A DNA stretch of 64,000 nucleotides from Roseibium denhamense (GCF_009711415.1 NZ_SMLZ01000106.1:26445-90444), one strand, 5' to 3'; positions 44,487-54,155 are shown, counted from the stretch's first letter. The notes: a model not told the origin generated them from the sequence alone. Numbers and translations: made by a program.

Positions 44487-45539
44487 TCATGAAGCCGCTT
44501 TGTAGGCGACTTCCAGTTCGATTAGTTTTTGCTTGCGCCATAACCCGCCTCCGTAACCCGTCAGTCCGCCATCTGCGCCAATAACCCTATGGCAGGGAAT
44601 GACCAGCGCGATCTGATTGGCACCGTTGGCACGGGCGATCGCGCGCACGGCACTCGGGCGTCCCAGTTCTTTTGCAAGATCGGAATAGGTTTTGGTCGTC
44701 CCAGCCGGGATCTTCTGCAAGCTGCGCCAGACATCCCGCGTGAACTCGGAACCGTGCAAGGCAACCGGCGTTTCGAACTGGCCGCATTGGCCAGCAAAGT
44801 AACGATCAAGTTCGCGCTGGATCTGGTCGGTAATCGTGGTGCGGCCGAACCCGATCTGCCCTTTTGCGACCTTGTTGAGGTTTTTGAACTCGGCAGGCAA
44901 GGCCTTGCGATCCATAAACTCGAGAAGATGCAGGTGGCGGTTGTCCGCGACGGCCAGCATAGGTCCGAGTTGTGTGGGAATCCAGTCGGTAAAAAGGAGT
45001 GGCGCCGATGAAAATGTACCGGGCGCTTGCCCCAGAACTTTCGAGGCCGCATCCCGAAACGCACTTGCAGATGCAAAGCCTGCCGTCAGTTGAGCATCGA
45101 TCACCTTTCCGCCGTCTGCCAAAGCCGTAAAGCCCTCCTGCAAACGCCGCTGGCGCGCCATCTCCAAAAAAGTCATACCAAAATGCCGCTTGAACGCCCG
45201 CCGGACCGTTGAAGGATCGAATCCCATGCGAACAATGTCCGGCTCGCCCCACCTGTACCCGGGATGCTTTTCCAGGGCCTCGACCATGGATTTGACTACG
45301 GGATCGGAGCTTGCCTGCGGTGTTGTGGGGCGGCAGCGCTTACAAGGCCGGAACCCTGCCTCCATGCACTCGTAGACAGTTTCGTAAAAGGTGCAGTTCT
45401 CGCGCTTGGGCTTGCGTGCAGGGCACGTCAGGCGGCAGAAGATGCCTGTGGACGCCACACAAACAAACGCGCGGCCATCATAACCAGGGTCGCGCGCCAA
45501 CAGAGCGTCATAAAGCGTGTCGAAATCAGGTTGGATCAT
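44487..45539 (-). CDS. ada: Bifunctional DNA methylation-repair protein and AraC-type regulator Ada
   Basis: 350 residues. The N-terminal Ada zinc domain has GIFCRLTCPARKPKRENC with the metal cysteines, and PCKRCRP. An AraC-type helix-turn-helix follows (PSTVRRAFKRHFGMTFLEMA). The C-terminal methyltransferase has the acceptor cysteine in VIPCHRVIGADGGLTGYGGG. Ada removes methyl groups from O6-methylguanine and phosphotriesters and turns on its own regulon. ATG 45539 is 8 bases after GAGG; an ATG two codons earlier (45545) is possible. Confidence 0.92.
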   Translation of the reverse strand: MIQPDFDTLYDALLARDPGYDGRAFVCVASTGIFCRLTCPARKPKRENCTFYETVYECMEAGFRPCKRCRPTTPQASSDPVVKSMVEALEKHPGYRWGEPDIVRMGFDPSTVRRAFKRHFGMTFLEMARQRRLQEGFTALADGGKVIDAQLTAGFASASAFRDAASKVLGQAPGTFSSAPLLFTDWIPTQLGPMLAVADNRHLHLLEFMDRKALPAEFKNLNKVAKGQIGFGRTTITDQIQRELDRYFAGQCGQFETPVALHGSEFTRDVWRSLQKIPAGTTKTYSDLAKELGRPSAVRAIARANGANQIALVIPCHRVIGADGGLTGYGGGLWRKQKLIELEVAYKAAS

Positions 45540-45642
45540 CAGCATGACCTCAACCTACTGCCGATCCCGGCTGCGTGCAGCCGGAAATCGGGCGTCTATT
45601 TTGAATTTCCAGGCACTCAAACCGGAGCGGGTTTGTCAGCCG

Positions 45643-46398
45643 TTACTCCTGGAAATATGCGTCGATGATTGACTGATATTCACCCGAGGCGATCATTTCC
45701 TGAAGCACACCGTCCAGTTGATCGCGCAAATCCGCTAATCCATTCGCCTTGGAGAAGGCGATGTAGGAGGGAACGGAGGAGATTTCCGGCTCGATTTCCG
45801 CAACCTGATCCAGGCCGTTCTGGTTTTTCAGGTGATGCATCGCCCCATACTTATTCATGATGACCGCATCAATCCGGCCACCCAACAGCTTCTTGATGTT
45901 GTTGGAGCTCTCAGGCGCATAATCGAGCGACTTGAGTGTTCCTGCTGCAACTGCATCATCAACGGCCGTTCCGTAGCTAATACCATCCACCAGGCCGATT
46001 GATACGTTGCTCAAGCTTTCGATGGAGCCATCGAACCCGATGTCAGAACCCTTCTTTGCCCAAACAGATAGGACCTGTGGCATCAAGACGGTTTCAGAAT
46101 AATCGAGGAAAGTCTCGCGTTCCGGTGTTTTGTACGCCGTGAAGATCGCATCAGCTTCACCGGTCTGGGTCATGTTGAGGGCGCGTTTCCATGGCAGTAC
46201 GGAAATTTCGATGTCCTTGCCCATTTTTTGAAAGGCTTCCTGCAGGATGCGAACAACGATGCCATCTGCACCGGTTTCCGTTTCATACTCGTAAGGCGGA
46301 TACTCAAGTGTCACGAGTTTGATTGCTTCGGCGCGCGCCGGAACTGAGAGGATCGCCAAAAGGCAAAATGCACTTACGAACCGCATAAGATACTTCAT
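45643..46398 (-). CDS. Family 3 periplasmic solute-binding protein (paralogue 1)
   Basis: 251 residues with a signal peptide (FCLLAILSVPARAE). Bacterial family 3 binding-protein features: KLVTLEYPPYEYETETGADG at the start, LPWKRALNMTQTGEADAIFT, and GTLKSLDYAPESSNNIKKLL. No permease or ATPase gene is next to it. It is very similar in plan to the gene at 46472-47263, which suggests tandem duplication. The ligand is unknown; such orphan proteins can also be sensors. The start has CGGAGA upstream. Confidence 0.85.
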   Translation of the reverse strand: MKYLMRFVSAFCLLAILSVPARAEAIKLVTLEYPPYEYETETGADGIVVRILQEAFQKMGKDIEISVLPWKRALNMTQTGEADAIFTAYKTPERETFLDYSETVLMPQVLSVWAKKGSDIGFDGSIESLSNVSIGLVDGISYGTAVDDAVAAGTLKSLDYAPESSNNIKKLLGGRIDAVIMNKYGAMHHLKNQNGLDQVAEIEPEISSVPSYIAFSKANGLADLRDQLDGVLQEMIASGEYQSIIDAYFQE

Positions 46399-46471
46399 CG
46401 TTTATCTCCGTTCTTTAAGGGGTGCCGGATTTTGAGACCGGCAAGACCCGGAAAAGTAGGAAAAATGCTCA

Positions 46472-47263
46472 TTAGAAATCCGTTTTTCCCGATTTTTCCG
46501 AGTAATACTGAGCGATGATCCGTTCATATTCGCCGCTATCGATCATCTTCTGAAACACCCGGTCGAACTCATCGCGAAGTCCGGCCAGCTGCCGCTTTTT
46601 CGAGAAGCCGAGATAAGATGGAACGGAAGACAAGACAGGTGTGAGCTCTTGCACCCGGTCGTACCCATTCTGCAAATGAAGGTGATACAGCGCGCCATAG
46701 CGGTTCATGATGACAACGTCGGTCCTGCCGGCGAGCAGCTTTTTAATATTCTGTGCGCTGTCGAATGCATAATCCAGCCGGTCCAGGAGGCCGGACCTGA
46801 GCGCGTCGTCCGTTTTTTGACCGTAGCTGACGCCGAGAACAAGCCCGATTGACATGTCCTTCAAGCTCTCCATCGTCCCGTCAAAAGGCACGTCTGTATC
46901 CTCAAGAGCCCAGACAGAGACCTCCTGCGGCATCACAACCACAGAGGAATAGTCGAGATAGGTGAGACGTTCTTCAGTCTTGAAGACTGTGAAAATGCCA
47001 TCAACGGTGCCCTGCTTCGCCATAAGCTGTGCCCGCTTCCACGGAAGCACCTGGATATCGATCTCCTGGCCCAACTCGTCAAAAGCCCGGCGCAGCAAAC
47101 GAACAACTATTCCGTCAACCGCATCGCCATCCTGATATTCGTAAGGCGGGTATTCGAGTGTCACCAGCGTGATCGGTTCGGCACGTGGCACCGACACCAT
47201 GGCCAGAAAAGCCATGAGCACTGCTGCCATACGCCAAAAAAATGGTGAGATCACCGTCCCCAT
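46472..47263 (-). CDS. Family 3 periplasmic solute-binding protein (paralogue 2)
   Basis: 263 residues with a signal peptide (MAAVLMAFLAMVSVPRAE). It shares with the previous protein TLVTLEYPPYEYQ, IVVRLLRRAFDELGQEIDIQ, LPWKRAQLMAKQGTVDGIFT and LSSVPSYLGFSKKRQLAGLR. The conserved K-x-x-P/W-K-R segments indicate one family with diverged pockets. GGAGAG lies 8 bases before ATG 47263. It probably heads a two-gene transcript with paralogue 1, 73 bases apart. Confidence 0.85.
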   Translation of the reverse strand: MGTVISPFFWRMAAVLMAFLAMVSVPRAEPITLVTLEYPPYEYQDGDAVDGIVVRLLRRAFDELGQEIDIQVLPWKRAQLMAKQGTVDGIFTVFKTEERLTYLDYSSVVVMPQEVSVWALEDTDVPFDGTMESLKDMSIGLVLGVSYGQKTDDALRSGLLDRLDYAFDSAQNIKKLLAGRTDVVIMNRYGALYHLHLQNGYDRVQELTPVLSSVPSYLGFSKKRQLAGLRDEFDRVFQKMIDSGEYERIIAQYYSEKSGKTDF

Positions 47264-47439
47264 TCACGCAACTCTCCGGTAGGGTAAACGCAGTATTTTC
47301 CGCGCCCACACCAGTCATCTACAAAAGACGACTTAAGTCACCACTTGAACCACGAATGAGTATTTCTAAGACTTTACTAATATTCTCCTTATTCCGGATC
47401 AGCAAAATCGTTAAAGCGTAGAATTTTTTATTCGCAATT

Positions 47440-48249
47440 TTACCGATACACTTCTTTCTCTGTGGGGAATGACCGGGTTTTCACTTCGTCAGAGTACGCT
47501 TTGACTGCCGCCTCGATTTGCCCGCCAAGACTGCCGTAAACCTTTACAAATTTTGGCGGCACCGGGTTTAGACCCAGCATGTCCTCAAGCACCAGAATCT
47601 GCCCGTCGCACTCCGCCGAAGCACCAATACCAATTGTCGGAATTGAGATCTGTTTCGTGATCTTTGCAGCGAGCGGTTCAACCATGCCTTCCAGAACAAT
47701 GGCAAACGCGCCAGCCTCGGTAACGGCCTTCGCATCGTCCTCATGCATGGCCCAGGTCGCTTCGTCACGGCCTTGGGTCTTGAACCCCCCCATAATGTTG
47801 ACCGACTGAGGCGTAAGACCGATATGCGCCATGACCGGAACCCCGCGCTCTGTCAGAAACCGGATGGTTTCGGCCATGCGCCGTCCACCTTCCAGTTTGA
47901 CCGCGCCGCACTGCGTTTCCTTCATAACCCGTGCAGCATTCCGGAAGGCTTCGGACGGGCTCTCCTCATATGTCCCGAATGGCATATCGACAACGACCAG
48001 CGCCCGTTGAGTTCCCCGGACGACGGCCTTGCCGTGCATGATCATCAAATCGAGCGAAACGCCAACGGTGGATTCCATCCCATGCATGACCATACCAAGG
48101 CTGTCACCAACGAGGATGAAATCCGCATATTTGTCGACAATCGCAGCGGTATGAGCATGGTAGGATGTCAAGGAGACGATCGGTTCCGCGCCCTTGCGAT
48201 TGGCAATTTGAGGGGCTGTTATGCGGCGGACCGGTTTTTGCGTACTCAT
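47440..48249 (-). CDS. panB: 3-methyl-2-oxobutanoate hydroxymethyltransferase PanB
   Basis: 269 residues, TIM-barrel enzyme. Motifs [59 protein letters not shown] and [20 protein letters not shown] are those of PanB; the Lys, Glu and metal Asp are intact. It makes ketopantoate from 2-oxoisovalerate and methylene-tetrahydrofolate for coenzyme A synthesis. ATG 48249 has AAAGGA upstream; an earlier in-frame ATG at 48264 lacks it. It is 30 bases after panC. Confidence 0.94.
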   Translation of the reverse strand: MSTQKPVRRITAPQIANRKGAEPIVSLTSYHAHTAAIVDKYADFILVGDSLGMVMHGMESTVGVSLDLMIMHGKAVVRGTQRALVVVDMPFGTYEESPSEAFRNAARVMKETQCGAVKLEGGRRMAETIRFLTERGVPVMAHIGLTPQSVNIMGGFKTQGRDEATWAMHEDDAKAVTEAGAFAIVLEGMVEPLAAKITKQISIPTIGIGASAECDGQILVLEDMLGLNPVPPKFVKVYGSLGGQIEAAVKAYSDEVKTRSFPTEKEVYR

Positions 48250-48279
48250 AATGTATCCTTTCAATGGACCTTTGGCCGA

Positions 48280-49131
48280 TCAGGAGGCTGGGGCAACCAC
48301 GCGCTGGTCGATGAGGAGAACCGTGCCGAAGCGGACCGCAAGAAGCACTACAACTGCGCGGGTGGAGTGACCGTCAAGCTCAGCAAGCGTTTCAGCATCG
48401 CGGATATCGATGCTTTTGATCTCGGCCGCGGGTGCTGTTTCCAAGACCGCTTTTATGCCTGCTTGTAGCTCGGCGACCGTGCTTCCCGCCTTGGCAAGCG
48501 TTTCCGCTTTGTCGAGAGACTGGTTCAAGACGATTGCCTGCTCGCGATGCTCTGCGGTCAAGCGGACGTTCCGGGAGGACATTGCCAGTCCGTCTGGCTC
48601 CCGCACCGTCGGATGGCCTATAATTTCCAGCGGCATATCCAGATCCCGGACCATTTGCCGGATGAGCGCCAACTGCTGAAAATCCTTTTCACCGAAAACC
48701 GCATAATCCGGCGTCACGATGTTAAAGAGCTTGGTGACGATTGTTGCCACTCCGCGGAAATGGCCGGGCCTCAAGGCCCCTTGAAGCATGCCGGAGAGTT
48801 GGGGAACATCGACGAAGGTGTCCCCGCCGGATCCATACATCTCCTCGACGCTCGGGATAAAAACAGCATCTGATCCCTGCCGCGCAAGCAGGCCCAGATC
48901 CCGCGCTTCGTCTCTTGGGTAGGTCGACAGGTCCTCGTTGGGCCCAAATTGTGTCGGGTTGACAAAGATGGTCGTCACAACGCGATCAGCGGCCGCGCGC
49001 GCCCTGGCTACGAGTGCCAGATGTCCGTCATGAAGAAAACCCATGGTTGGAACGACGCAAACACTTTCGCCTGCGCTTTTCCAGCCACGCACGGCCGCTC
49101 TGATGTCCGCCTTTGTCCGGCAGATCTTCAT
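48280..49131 (-). CDS. panC: Pantothenate synthetase PanC
   Basis: 283 residues. The HIGH motif is in VPTMGFLHDGHLALVARA, the metal/ATP region is TTIFVNPTQFGPNEDL, the pantoate site includes GHFRGVATIVTKLFNI and GEKDFQQLALIRQM, and the KMSKS-like loop is SSRNVRLTAEHREQA. It joins pantoate and beta-alanine with ATP. ATG 49131 has GGGGAGGAC before it. A longer frame runs back into the ThDP gene and is not conserved. Confidence 0.94.
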   Translation of the reverse strand: MKICRTKADIRAAVRGWKSAGESVCVVPTMGFLHDGHLALVARARAAADRVVTTIFVNPTQFGPNEDLSTYPRDEARDLGLLARQGSDAVFIPSVEEMYGSGGDTFVDVPQLSGMLQGALRPGHFRGVATIVTKLFNIVTPDYAVFGEKDFQQLALIRQMVRDLDMPLEIIGHPTVREPDGLAMSSRNVRLTAEHREQAIVLNQSLDKAETLAKAGSTVAELQAGIKAVLETAPAAEIKSIDIRDAETLAELDGHSTRAVVVLLAVRFGTVLLIDQRVVAPAS

Positions 49132-49223
49132 TCGTGTCCTCCCCGGCCCGTTCCCGCGAGCGCTGCTTATTCGCAGGTGCAACATAAGCAGGCACCGGGA
49201 GACAGTCCAGCAAGAACCGTGGG

Positions 49224-50840
49224 TTAGAAGGTTCCGTCGTAGGCCCGGCTCGAAATCCGGCATGCCAGGAGAGTAAATGTATCCCTTTCCAACGCCGCTT
49301 CTGCTTCGGAGACAAGGGTGTCCCTATCCTCAATCCAGACACCATGGCCGCCATAGGCCTTTGCAACCGCCGGGAAATCGGTCTCACCGAAATCAACGCC
49401 AACATTCGGCCGCTGACTCCCGCGTTGTTTCAGCTCAATCAGGGCAAGGCTGGTGTCTACCAGAACACATATGATCACCGGGATCTTGAGATCGCGCAGT
49501 GTGGAAAGCTCCCCAAGGCACATTTCAAGGCCTGCATCGCCGACAAAAGCAATGACCGGTATATCCGGGTCGACCAGGCGATGGCCCATGGCAAGCGGAA
49601 CGGCACAGCCCATTGTGCAAAGGGCCGAGGACTGCAACATCTGGTCCGGTTCCGTGCACTTCCAAATCTGGCTCACCAGAATCCGGTGAGCGCCACTGTC
49701 GGCCGTAGCCACCGTGCTGTCTGGCATCACCTCCCGCAGAGCATGGAAGACTGTGCCTGGGCCCCAGCCGCTTGTCTCTGGCGCAAACGCTTTTTCCAGC
49801 GTTTCGCGGGTGGCGGCAGGTTCCCCGTCCGGCCAGCTCGGCGTTTCCATGTCGCGTGCTGAACTCAGCAGTTCCAGGCTCGCCTTGACCGAACTGCGCA
49901 AGGATATCGTGACTGAATGCATGCCATGTGTCCGCAGGACCGGCGCAATATCAATAACGATGGCATCATCTGACCAGGGGTTGCGCCAATTAATGCGCAT
50001 TTCGATCGGATCGTAACCAAGAAGCAGAATACAATCGCTCTGGTTTATCAGCGGCAGCAAATGGCTGTCCGCCTTCGGCGACAAGCCTGCCCCTCCCAAT
50101 GCCAGGGGATGGTTTTCATCAAGCAGCCCCTTCCCCTTGTAACTGGTTATGACCGGCACCTGAAACCACTCGCAAAAAGCAGTGATTTCATCTGAAGCGC
50201 CTTCGACCATGGCGTCGACACCGGCAAGGATGATGGGGCGTTCAGCGCGCGCAAAAAGCTTCTTAGCGCTTGTCAAATCAGGGCCAGGCGCTGGCGCCGG
50301 CATAACCGGAATTGCAAAACTCCGGCCGGACCATGCTTCGGAAGTCTCCGTTTCTGCCACCTTGATCGGAACATCGATATGAACCGGTCCCGGCTGACCG
50401 TCGAGCGCAATTGCAAGCGCCTTATCCATCATCACATCCAGGGCGCCCAGCCGGGCGGAAAAGCTCGCTTTGACGATTGGACGCAACAATTGCTGATGAT
50501 CAAAAACCTGGTGCGTGTAGCTTTCGGCCTCGGCATGGTCCACACAGCCCGTCAGGAATATCAATGGGACCCGGTCCTGCCACGCATTGGCAACCACGTT
50601 GATCGCATTGGCAACGCCTGGGCCGAGGGTCGCCAGAAGAACGCCCGGCGCCCCGTTTGCGTGCCAGCCGCCCTCGGCCATGAAACCGCCCGCGTTTTCA
50701 TGCTTGACCAACACGAACTCCAGGCCGGCTTCATCGAGTGCTTGCATGAGCGCCAGAACTTCCCCGCCCGGAATTCCGAAAGCGTGTCGGCAGCCAGCGG
50801 CGTGAAGCTTTCGCGCGATGATATCCGCACCGTTTGTCAT
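49224..50840 (-). CDS. Thiamine-diphosphate-dependent enzyme of the acetolactate synthase/oxalyl-CoA decarboxylase superfamily
   Basis: 538 residues with three ThDP-fold domains. The activating Glu is in VLVKHENAGGFMAEGGW. The ThDP/Mg loop is GDAGLEMCLGELSTLRDL, but the usual Asn-Asn end is replaced (VLVDTSLALIELKQ), and the usual GDG is GDA. This points to a divergent enzyme; sulfopyruvate or related decarboxylases are also options. It lies 4 bases after a class III CoA-transferase gene, as in oxalate/formyl-CoA pairs, and 92 bases before panC. The real substrate is unknown. ATG 50840 is preferred to a start in the CoA-transferase frame. Confidence 0.78.
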   Translation of the reverse strand: MTNGADIIARKLHAAGCRHAFGIPGGEVLALMQALDEAGLEFVLVKHENAGGFMAEGGWHANGAPGVLLATLGPGVANAINVVANAWQDRVPLIFLTGCVDHAEAESYTHQVFDHQQLLRPIVKASFSARLGALDVMMDKALAIALDGQPGPVHIDVPIKVAETETSEAWSGRSFAIPVMPAPAPGPDLTSAKKLFARAERPIILAGVDAMVEGASDEITAFCEWFQVPVITSYKGKGLLDENHPLALGGAGLSPKADSHLLPLINQSDCILLLGYDPIEMRINWRNPWSDDAIVIDIAPVLRTHGMHSVTISLRSSVKASLELLSSARDMETPSWPDGEPAATRETLEKAFAPETSGWGPGTVFHALREVMPDSTVATADSGAHRILVSQIWKCTEPDQMLQSSALCTMGCAVPLAMGHRLVDPDIPVIAFVGDAGLEMCLGELSTLRDLKIPVIICVLVDTSLALIELKQRGSQRPNVGVDFGETDFPAVAKAYGGHGVWIEDRDTLVSEAEAALERDTFTLLACRISSRAYDGTF

Positions 50841-50844
50841 TGGG

Positions 50845-52113
50845 TCAGCTGTCCTTGTGGCTGGTAGGGGCGCCTGTGTCCAGAACGCCTTTTTGAACGA
50901 GATCGGAGATCTGGCCGGCACTTAAGTTCAAGTGACGGGACAAGACATCTGCCGTGTCCGCACCCAAGACCGGAGGAGCATTGCGGTAGGAAACCGGGGT
51001 TTTCTCCAGTTTTATCGGGGAGCCGATCAGTCCAACCGAACCGCTAACCGGATGTGGCAGGTCTATTTTCATGCCGCGATGGAGGATTTGCGGATCTGTA
51101 AAAACCTGCTGCAGATCGTTCACGGGGCCGCACGGCACTCCGACGTCCTCTAACACCCGTATCCAATCCGCCGCGCTTTTCTTGATAGTTAGCTGGCGAA
51201 GCAACGGGATGAGTTTTTTCCGGTTCCGGACCCTGTCTGAGTTCTTGGCAAAGAGTGGATCATCGGCCAGTTCCGCGGCACCGGCCACGGTGCAGAACTT
51301 GCGGAACTGGCTGTCATTACCAACCGCAAGCGTAAAGGCCTGATCGGCACCGGGAAATGTCTCATAAGGGACAATTGTCGGGTGCCCGTTGCCAAGGCGG
51401 CCTGGGACAATACCGGAGATCAGATGCGCGACACCTTGGTTGATCAACCAGGACACCTGCGCGTCCAGAAGCGAGATATCTATATGCTGTCCCTCACCGG
51501 ATACGTGCCGGTGGTTCAGCGCGGCAAGGATGGAAACGGTTGCGTACATGCCGCACATGACGTCGGCAATGCCGGTCCCGCATTTGGTCTCCGTGCCGCC
51601 CTCTTCATCGGGAAATCCCGTCAGGGACATGATGCCGCCCATACCCTGGATCAGAAAATCATATCCTGCCCTGTGAGCATAAGGACCGGTCTGCCCGAAC
51701 CCGGAAATGGAACAGTAGATTAAACGCGGGTTGCGCAGCTTCAAGGTTTCATAATCAAGACCGCGGCGCTTCAGGTCTCCAACCTTGAAGTTTTCGACAA
51801 AAATATCGGCCTTTTCGGCAAGTCCGGCAATCAGGGCCTGGCCTTCGTCACTTGCAAGATCAATGGCAACCGATGACTTGTTCCGGTTTGACGACAGGTA
51901 ATAGGCGCTTTCTGCGGTCTCATTGCCCTCTGTGTCTTTCAGGAACGGTGGTCCCCAACCGCGCGTATCGTCGCCGCGCCCAGGCCGTTCGATCTTGATC
52001 ACTTCCGCACCAAGGTCACCAAGGATCTGTGTGCAGGTTGGGCCAGCCAGAATGCGGGACAAGTCGAGGACAACAAGCCCCGATAGGGCACCTTGTTCGG
52101 GAGGGGTCTGCAA
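50845..52113 (-). CDS. Class III (CaiB/BaiF-type) CoA-transferase
   Basis: About 422 residues. VLDLSRILAGPTCTQILGDL and GAEVIKIERPGRGDDTRGWG start the family fold; the catalytic Asp is probably in AHRAGYDFLIQGMGGIMS. These enzymes move CoA between organic acids, for example formyl-CoA to oxalate. No ATG is near the conserved start: TTG 52113 has AAGGTG upstream, while an open frame goes back to TTG 52170. The pairing with the ThDP gene suggests a CoA-ester decarboxylation route, but no oxalate-specific residue can be claimed. Confidence 0.8.
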   Translation of the reverse strand: MQTPPEQGALSGLVVLDLSRILAGPTCTQILGDLGAEVIKIERPGRGDDTRGWGPPFLKDTEGNETAESAYYLSSNRNKSSVAIDLASDEGQALIAGLAEKADIFVENFKVGDLKRRGLDYETLKLRNPRLIYCSISGFGQTGPYAHRAGYDFLIQGMGGIMSLTGFPDEEGGTETKCGTGIADVMCGMYATVSILAALNHRHVSGEGQHIDISLLDAQVSWLINQGVAHLISGIVPGRLGNGHPTIVPYETFPGADQAFTLAVGNDSQFRKFCTVAGAAELADDPLFAKNSDRVRNRKKLIPLLRQLTIKKSAADWIRVLEDVGVPCGPVNDLQQVFTDPQILHRGMKIDLPHPVSGSVGLIGSPIKLEKTPVSYRNAPPVLGADTADVLSRHLNLSAGQISDLVQKGVLDTGAPTSHKDS

Positions 52114-52233
52114 GTTTTTGCACCTTGTTTGATTTTTTGGCACAGGACACCAAGCAAACCGCCCCGTCAATAACGCGGTTCAGCAAATAGGACGTGCTCA
52201 TCTCACAATCCGGTAAGCGGGCAGTGATCGTGA

Positions 52234-53100
52234 CTAGCCTTTATTGTCCCACCCCTTCAGACCGGACAACGTCTTCCAGGCCCGCTTCATCCAGCCGGCC
52301 TCGACGCTGTGGCCACCATCGTGAAGGCAAAGTTCCAGCAAACCAGTCTCCGGCTGCCAGCGCTGGCACGATAATTTTCCATCTTGATACGCAATCGCCG
52401 ACTCTTCCGACAGGTTGTTTTGCTGCCGCCAAATGGCAAAGCTCTCAAACACGTCACCCTGTTTCCACTGGCCGCCGCCCAGCCAGCGTCCTTCTAGCGG
52501 AACAACCGTGTCGCTGGTTCCATGAACGTGAAAGAGGTAGGGGGCATCTGTCGGGCAGCTCTGCGGCAACGGCTCCCAAAAAGCACCGGCAATCGGCGCG
52601 TAACCGCTAAACCTTTTTGAATCGGCACAAGCCAAGTACCAGGTCATGAAACCGCCGGATGAAAACCCGGACAACAGAGTTCGGTCCACATCAACGTCAA
52701 AGCGGTGTTCGAGATCAGAAAGGACACCGTCGAAGAAAGCCGGTTCATCTCGCAAGTTGCGAGGTGCTGTTGGAAACGACCAGGTTCCATTCACGCCTTG
52801 TACGGCAACAAAAGCAACACCGAGGTCGTCCGCCAGCTGTTGGAAGTTCTTGTTGCGGATCGCGTTGACAGCCTTGCCGCGATGTCCGTGCAAGTAAAAG
52901 ATGGCGCCCAAGCTACTCCCAGCGGTCTTCCCGCTCGGCATATGGATGTAGTACTCGCCGCCGTCTATCTTGCATGCAACTTCACCGCCGCATTCCGAAG
53001 CCGCTGCACCAACTCCCGGCACACCTGCAAGGCCGCCAAAAAACGCCAAACCAAAAAGCCATGTCTTGTGGCGTATTCCCATCAAACGTCTGAAAGTCAT
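52234..53100 (-). CDS. Exported esterase of the polyhydroxybutyrate-depolymerase/LpqC-like family
   Basis: 288 residues with a signal peptide (FGLAFFGGLAGVPGVGA). An alpha/beta hydrolase: AIFYLHGHRGKA before the oxyanion hole, nucleophile GFSSGGFMTW, Asp in HVHGTSDTVVP, His in CLHDGGHSVEAGW. Paired Cys residues suggest disulfides in the periplasm. The substrate may be a short polyester or feruloyl-type ester. ATG 53100 is preferred; a GTG at 53127 is in frame with no better signal. Confidence 0.8.
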   Translation of the reverse strand: MTFRRLMGIRHKTWLFGLAFFGGLAGVPGVGAAASECGGEVACKIDGGEYYIHMPSGKTAGSSLGAIFYLHGHRGKAVNAIRNKNFQQLADDLGVAFVAVQGVNGTWSFPTAPRNLRDEPAFFDGVLSDLEHRFDVDVDRTLLSGFSSGGFMTWYLACADSKRFSGYAPIAGAFWEPLPQSCPTDAPYLFHVHGTSDTVVPLEGRWLGGGQWKQGDVFESFAIWRQQNNLSEESAIAYQDGKLSCQRWQPETGLLELCLHDGGHSVEAGWMKRAWKTLSGLKGWDNKG

Positions 53101-53200
53101 AGCCCCGTCCACTCCTGCCCGGTTCACCTGCTGGACGGATTGGAGGATGGCGCGTGGCCGCCTATTGTCCAGATGTCCTTAATCACATCTGAGCGAGCCG

Positions 53201-54004
53201 CTAATCCCAGGTACCGTCCGTCGGTATGTTGAGCGTTCTTCCGCAATGCTTGCAGTGAACGGCATCCGGATCGTGCCGGTTCAAGCCGCAATCAGGGCAA
53301 GCAAACTGAACTTTTGCAGGACGGAAGATTGTTTGAACCAGGCGCAGGAAAAGTCCAACGCCAAAAATCATGATCAGCACGGTCAACAGCCGCCCGAGAC
53401 TATCCGTCATCGTGATGTCGCCGAAGCCGGTCGTTGTGAGCGTGGTCACCGTGAAATAAAGCGCATCAAGGTAGTTGTTGATGGCATCGTTCCGGTCATG
53501 TTCCAGCACGAAGACAACCGCAGTTATCACGAATATGAACACCGCAAGATTGACTGCCGATTGGAGAATTTCCTCGTTTCTGCGGAACCACTTGGACGCG
53601 TCGCGCAGCTCTTTCAACAGGTGATAAGACCGCAAAAGACGCAACATGCGGACAACGCGCAAAAACGCGAAATTCTCGAAAAAGGCCGGTACAATGAGGG
53701 AAATGATCACAACGACATCGGCAAGCGAGGTGAAGCTAAAAACGTATCGTTGCGGAGTGGGCGATGCGATCAAACGGGCAATGTAATCCGCCGTCAAAAA
53801 GACCGCGATGCCGTAATCAAGCGCATGATGGTGCCGGTCGGGATCAATCATCGCCGAGACGATGAAGTACGCGATCGTGATGAGATCGATCAGCAGCAGA
53901 CCATAACGGAAAGCCCGCGCCCGCGTCGTGTGACCAAAATAGAGTTGCCGCAGAAAGGTTTGAATCGCGGGCGTGTCCGCTGCCATAAAGGCGTCCTTTG
54001 TCAT
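53201..54004 (-). CDS. Voltage-gated potassium channel-like protein with C-terminal zinc ribbon
   Basis: 267 residues, six-helix ion channel. The S4-like segment is FLRVVRMLRLLRSYHLLKEL with repeated Arg. The pore has TTLTTTGFGDITMTD, where TTGFGD is a potassium selectivity filter variant. The last 30 residues form a zinc ribbon, CPDC then HCKHCGRTL (Cys4-type). A zinc ribbon on such a short cytoplasmic tail is not usual for Kch-like channels. It diverges from the SDR gene across a 355-base gap. Confidence 0.85.
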   Translation of the reverse strand: MTKDAFMAADTPAIQTFLRQLYFGHTTRARAFRYGLLLIDLITIAYFIVSAMIDPDRHHHALDYGIAVFLTADYIARLIASPTPQRYVFSFTSLADVVVIISLIVPAFFENFAFLRVVRMLRLLRSYHLLKELRDASKWFRRNEEILQSAVNLAVFIFVITAVVFVLEHDRNDAINNYLDALYFTVTTLTTTGFGDITMTDSLGRLLTVLIMIFGVGLFLRLVQTIFRPAKVQFACPDCGLNRHDPDAVHCKHCGRTLNIPTDGTWD

Positions 54005-54155
54005 TTTGCCGCGCCTTGTTCAACCGACAGGAGAACACGCTGAAAGTCAATCAGCATCTTATGTTGGGGTCGTGTACGGGCGCTGGTCCAAATTCCGTCT
54101 GTTCCGTTTGGCTCTCACCAGCTTTTTAGCCGCTAACCAGCTCGCTCTGGAACAG

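Noticed and set aside
49224-52113. Naming the pair as oxalyl-CoA decarboxylase and formyl-CoA transferase
   Set aside because: Gene order fits, but the ThDP loop is divergent and no oxalate-specific residues could be confirmed by eye.
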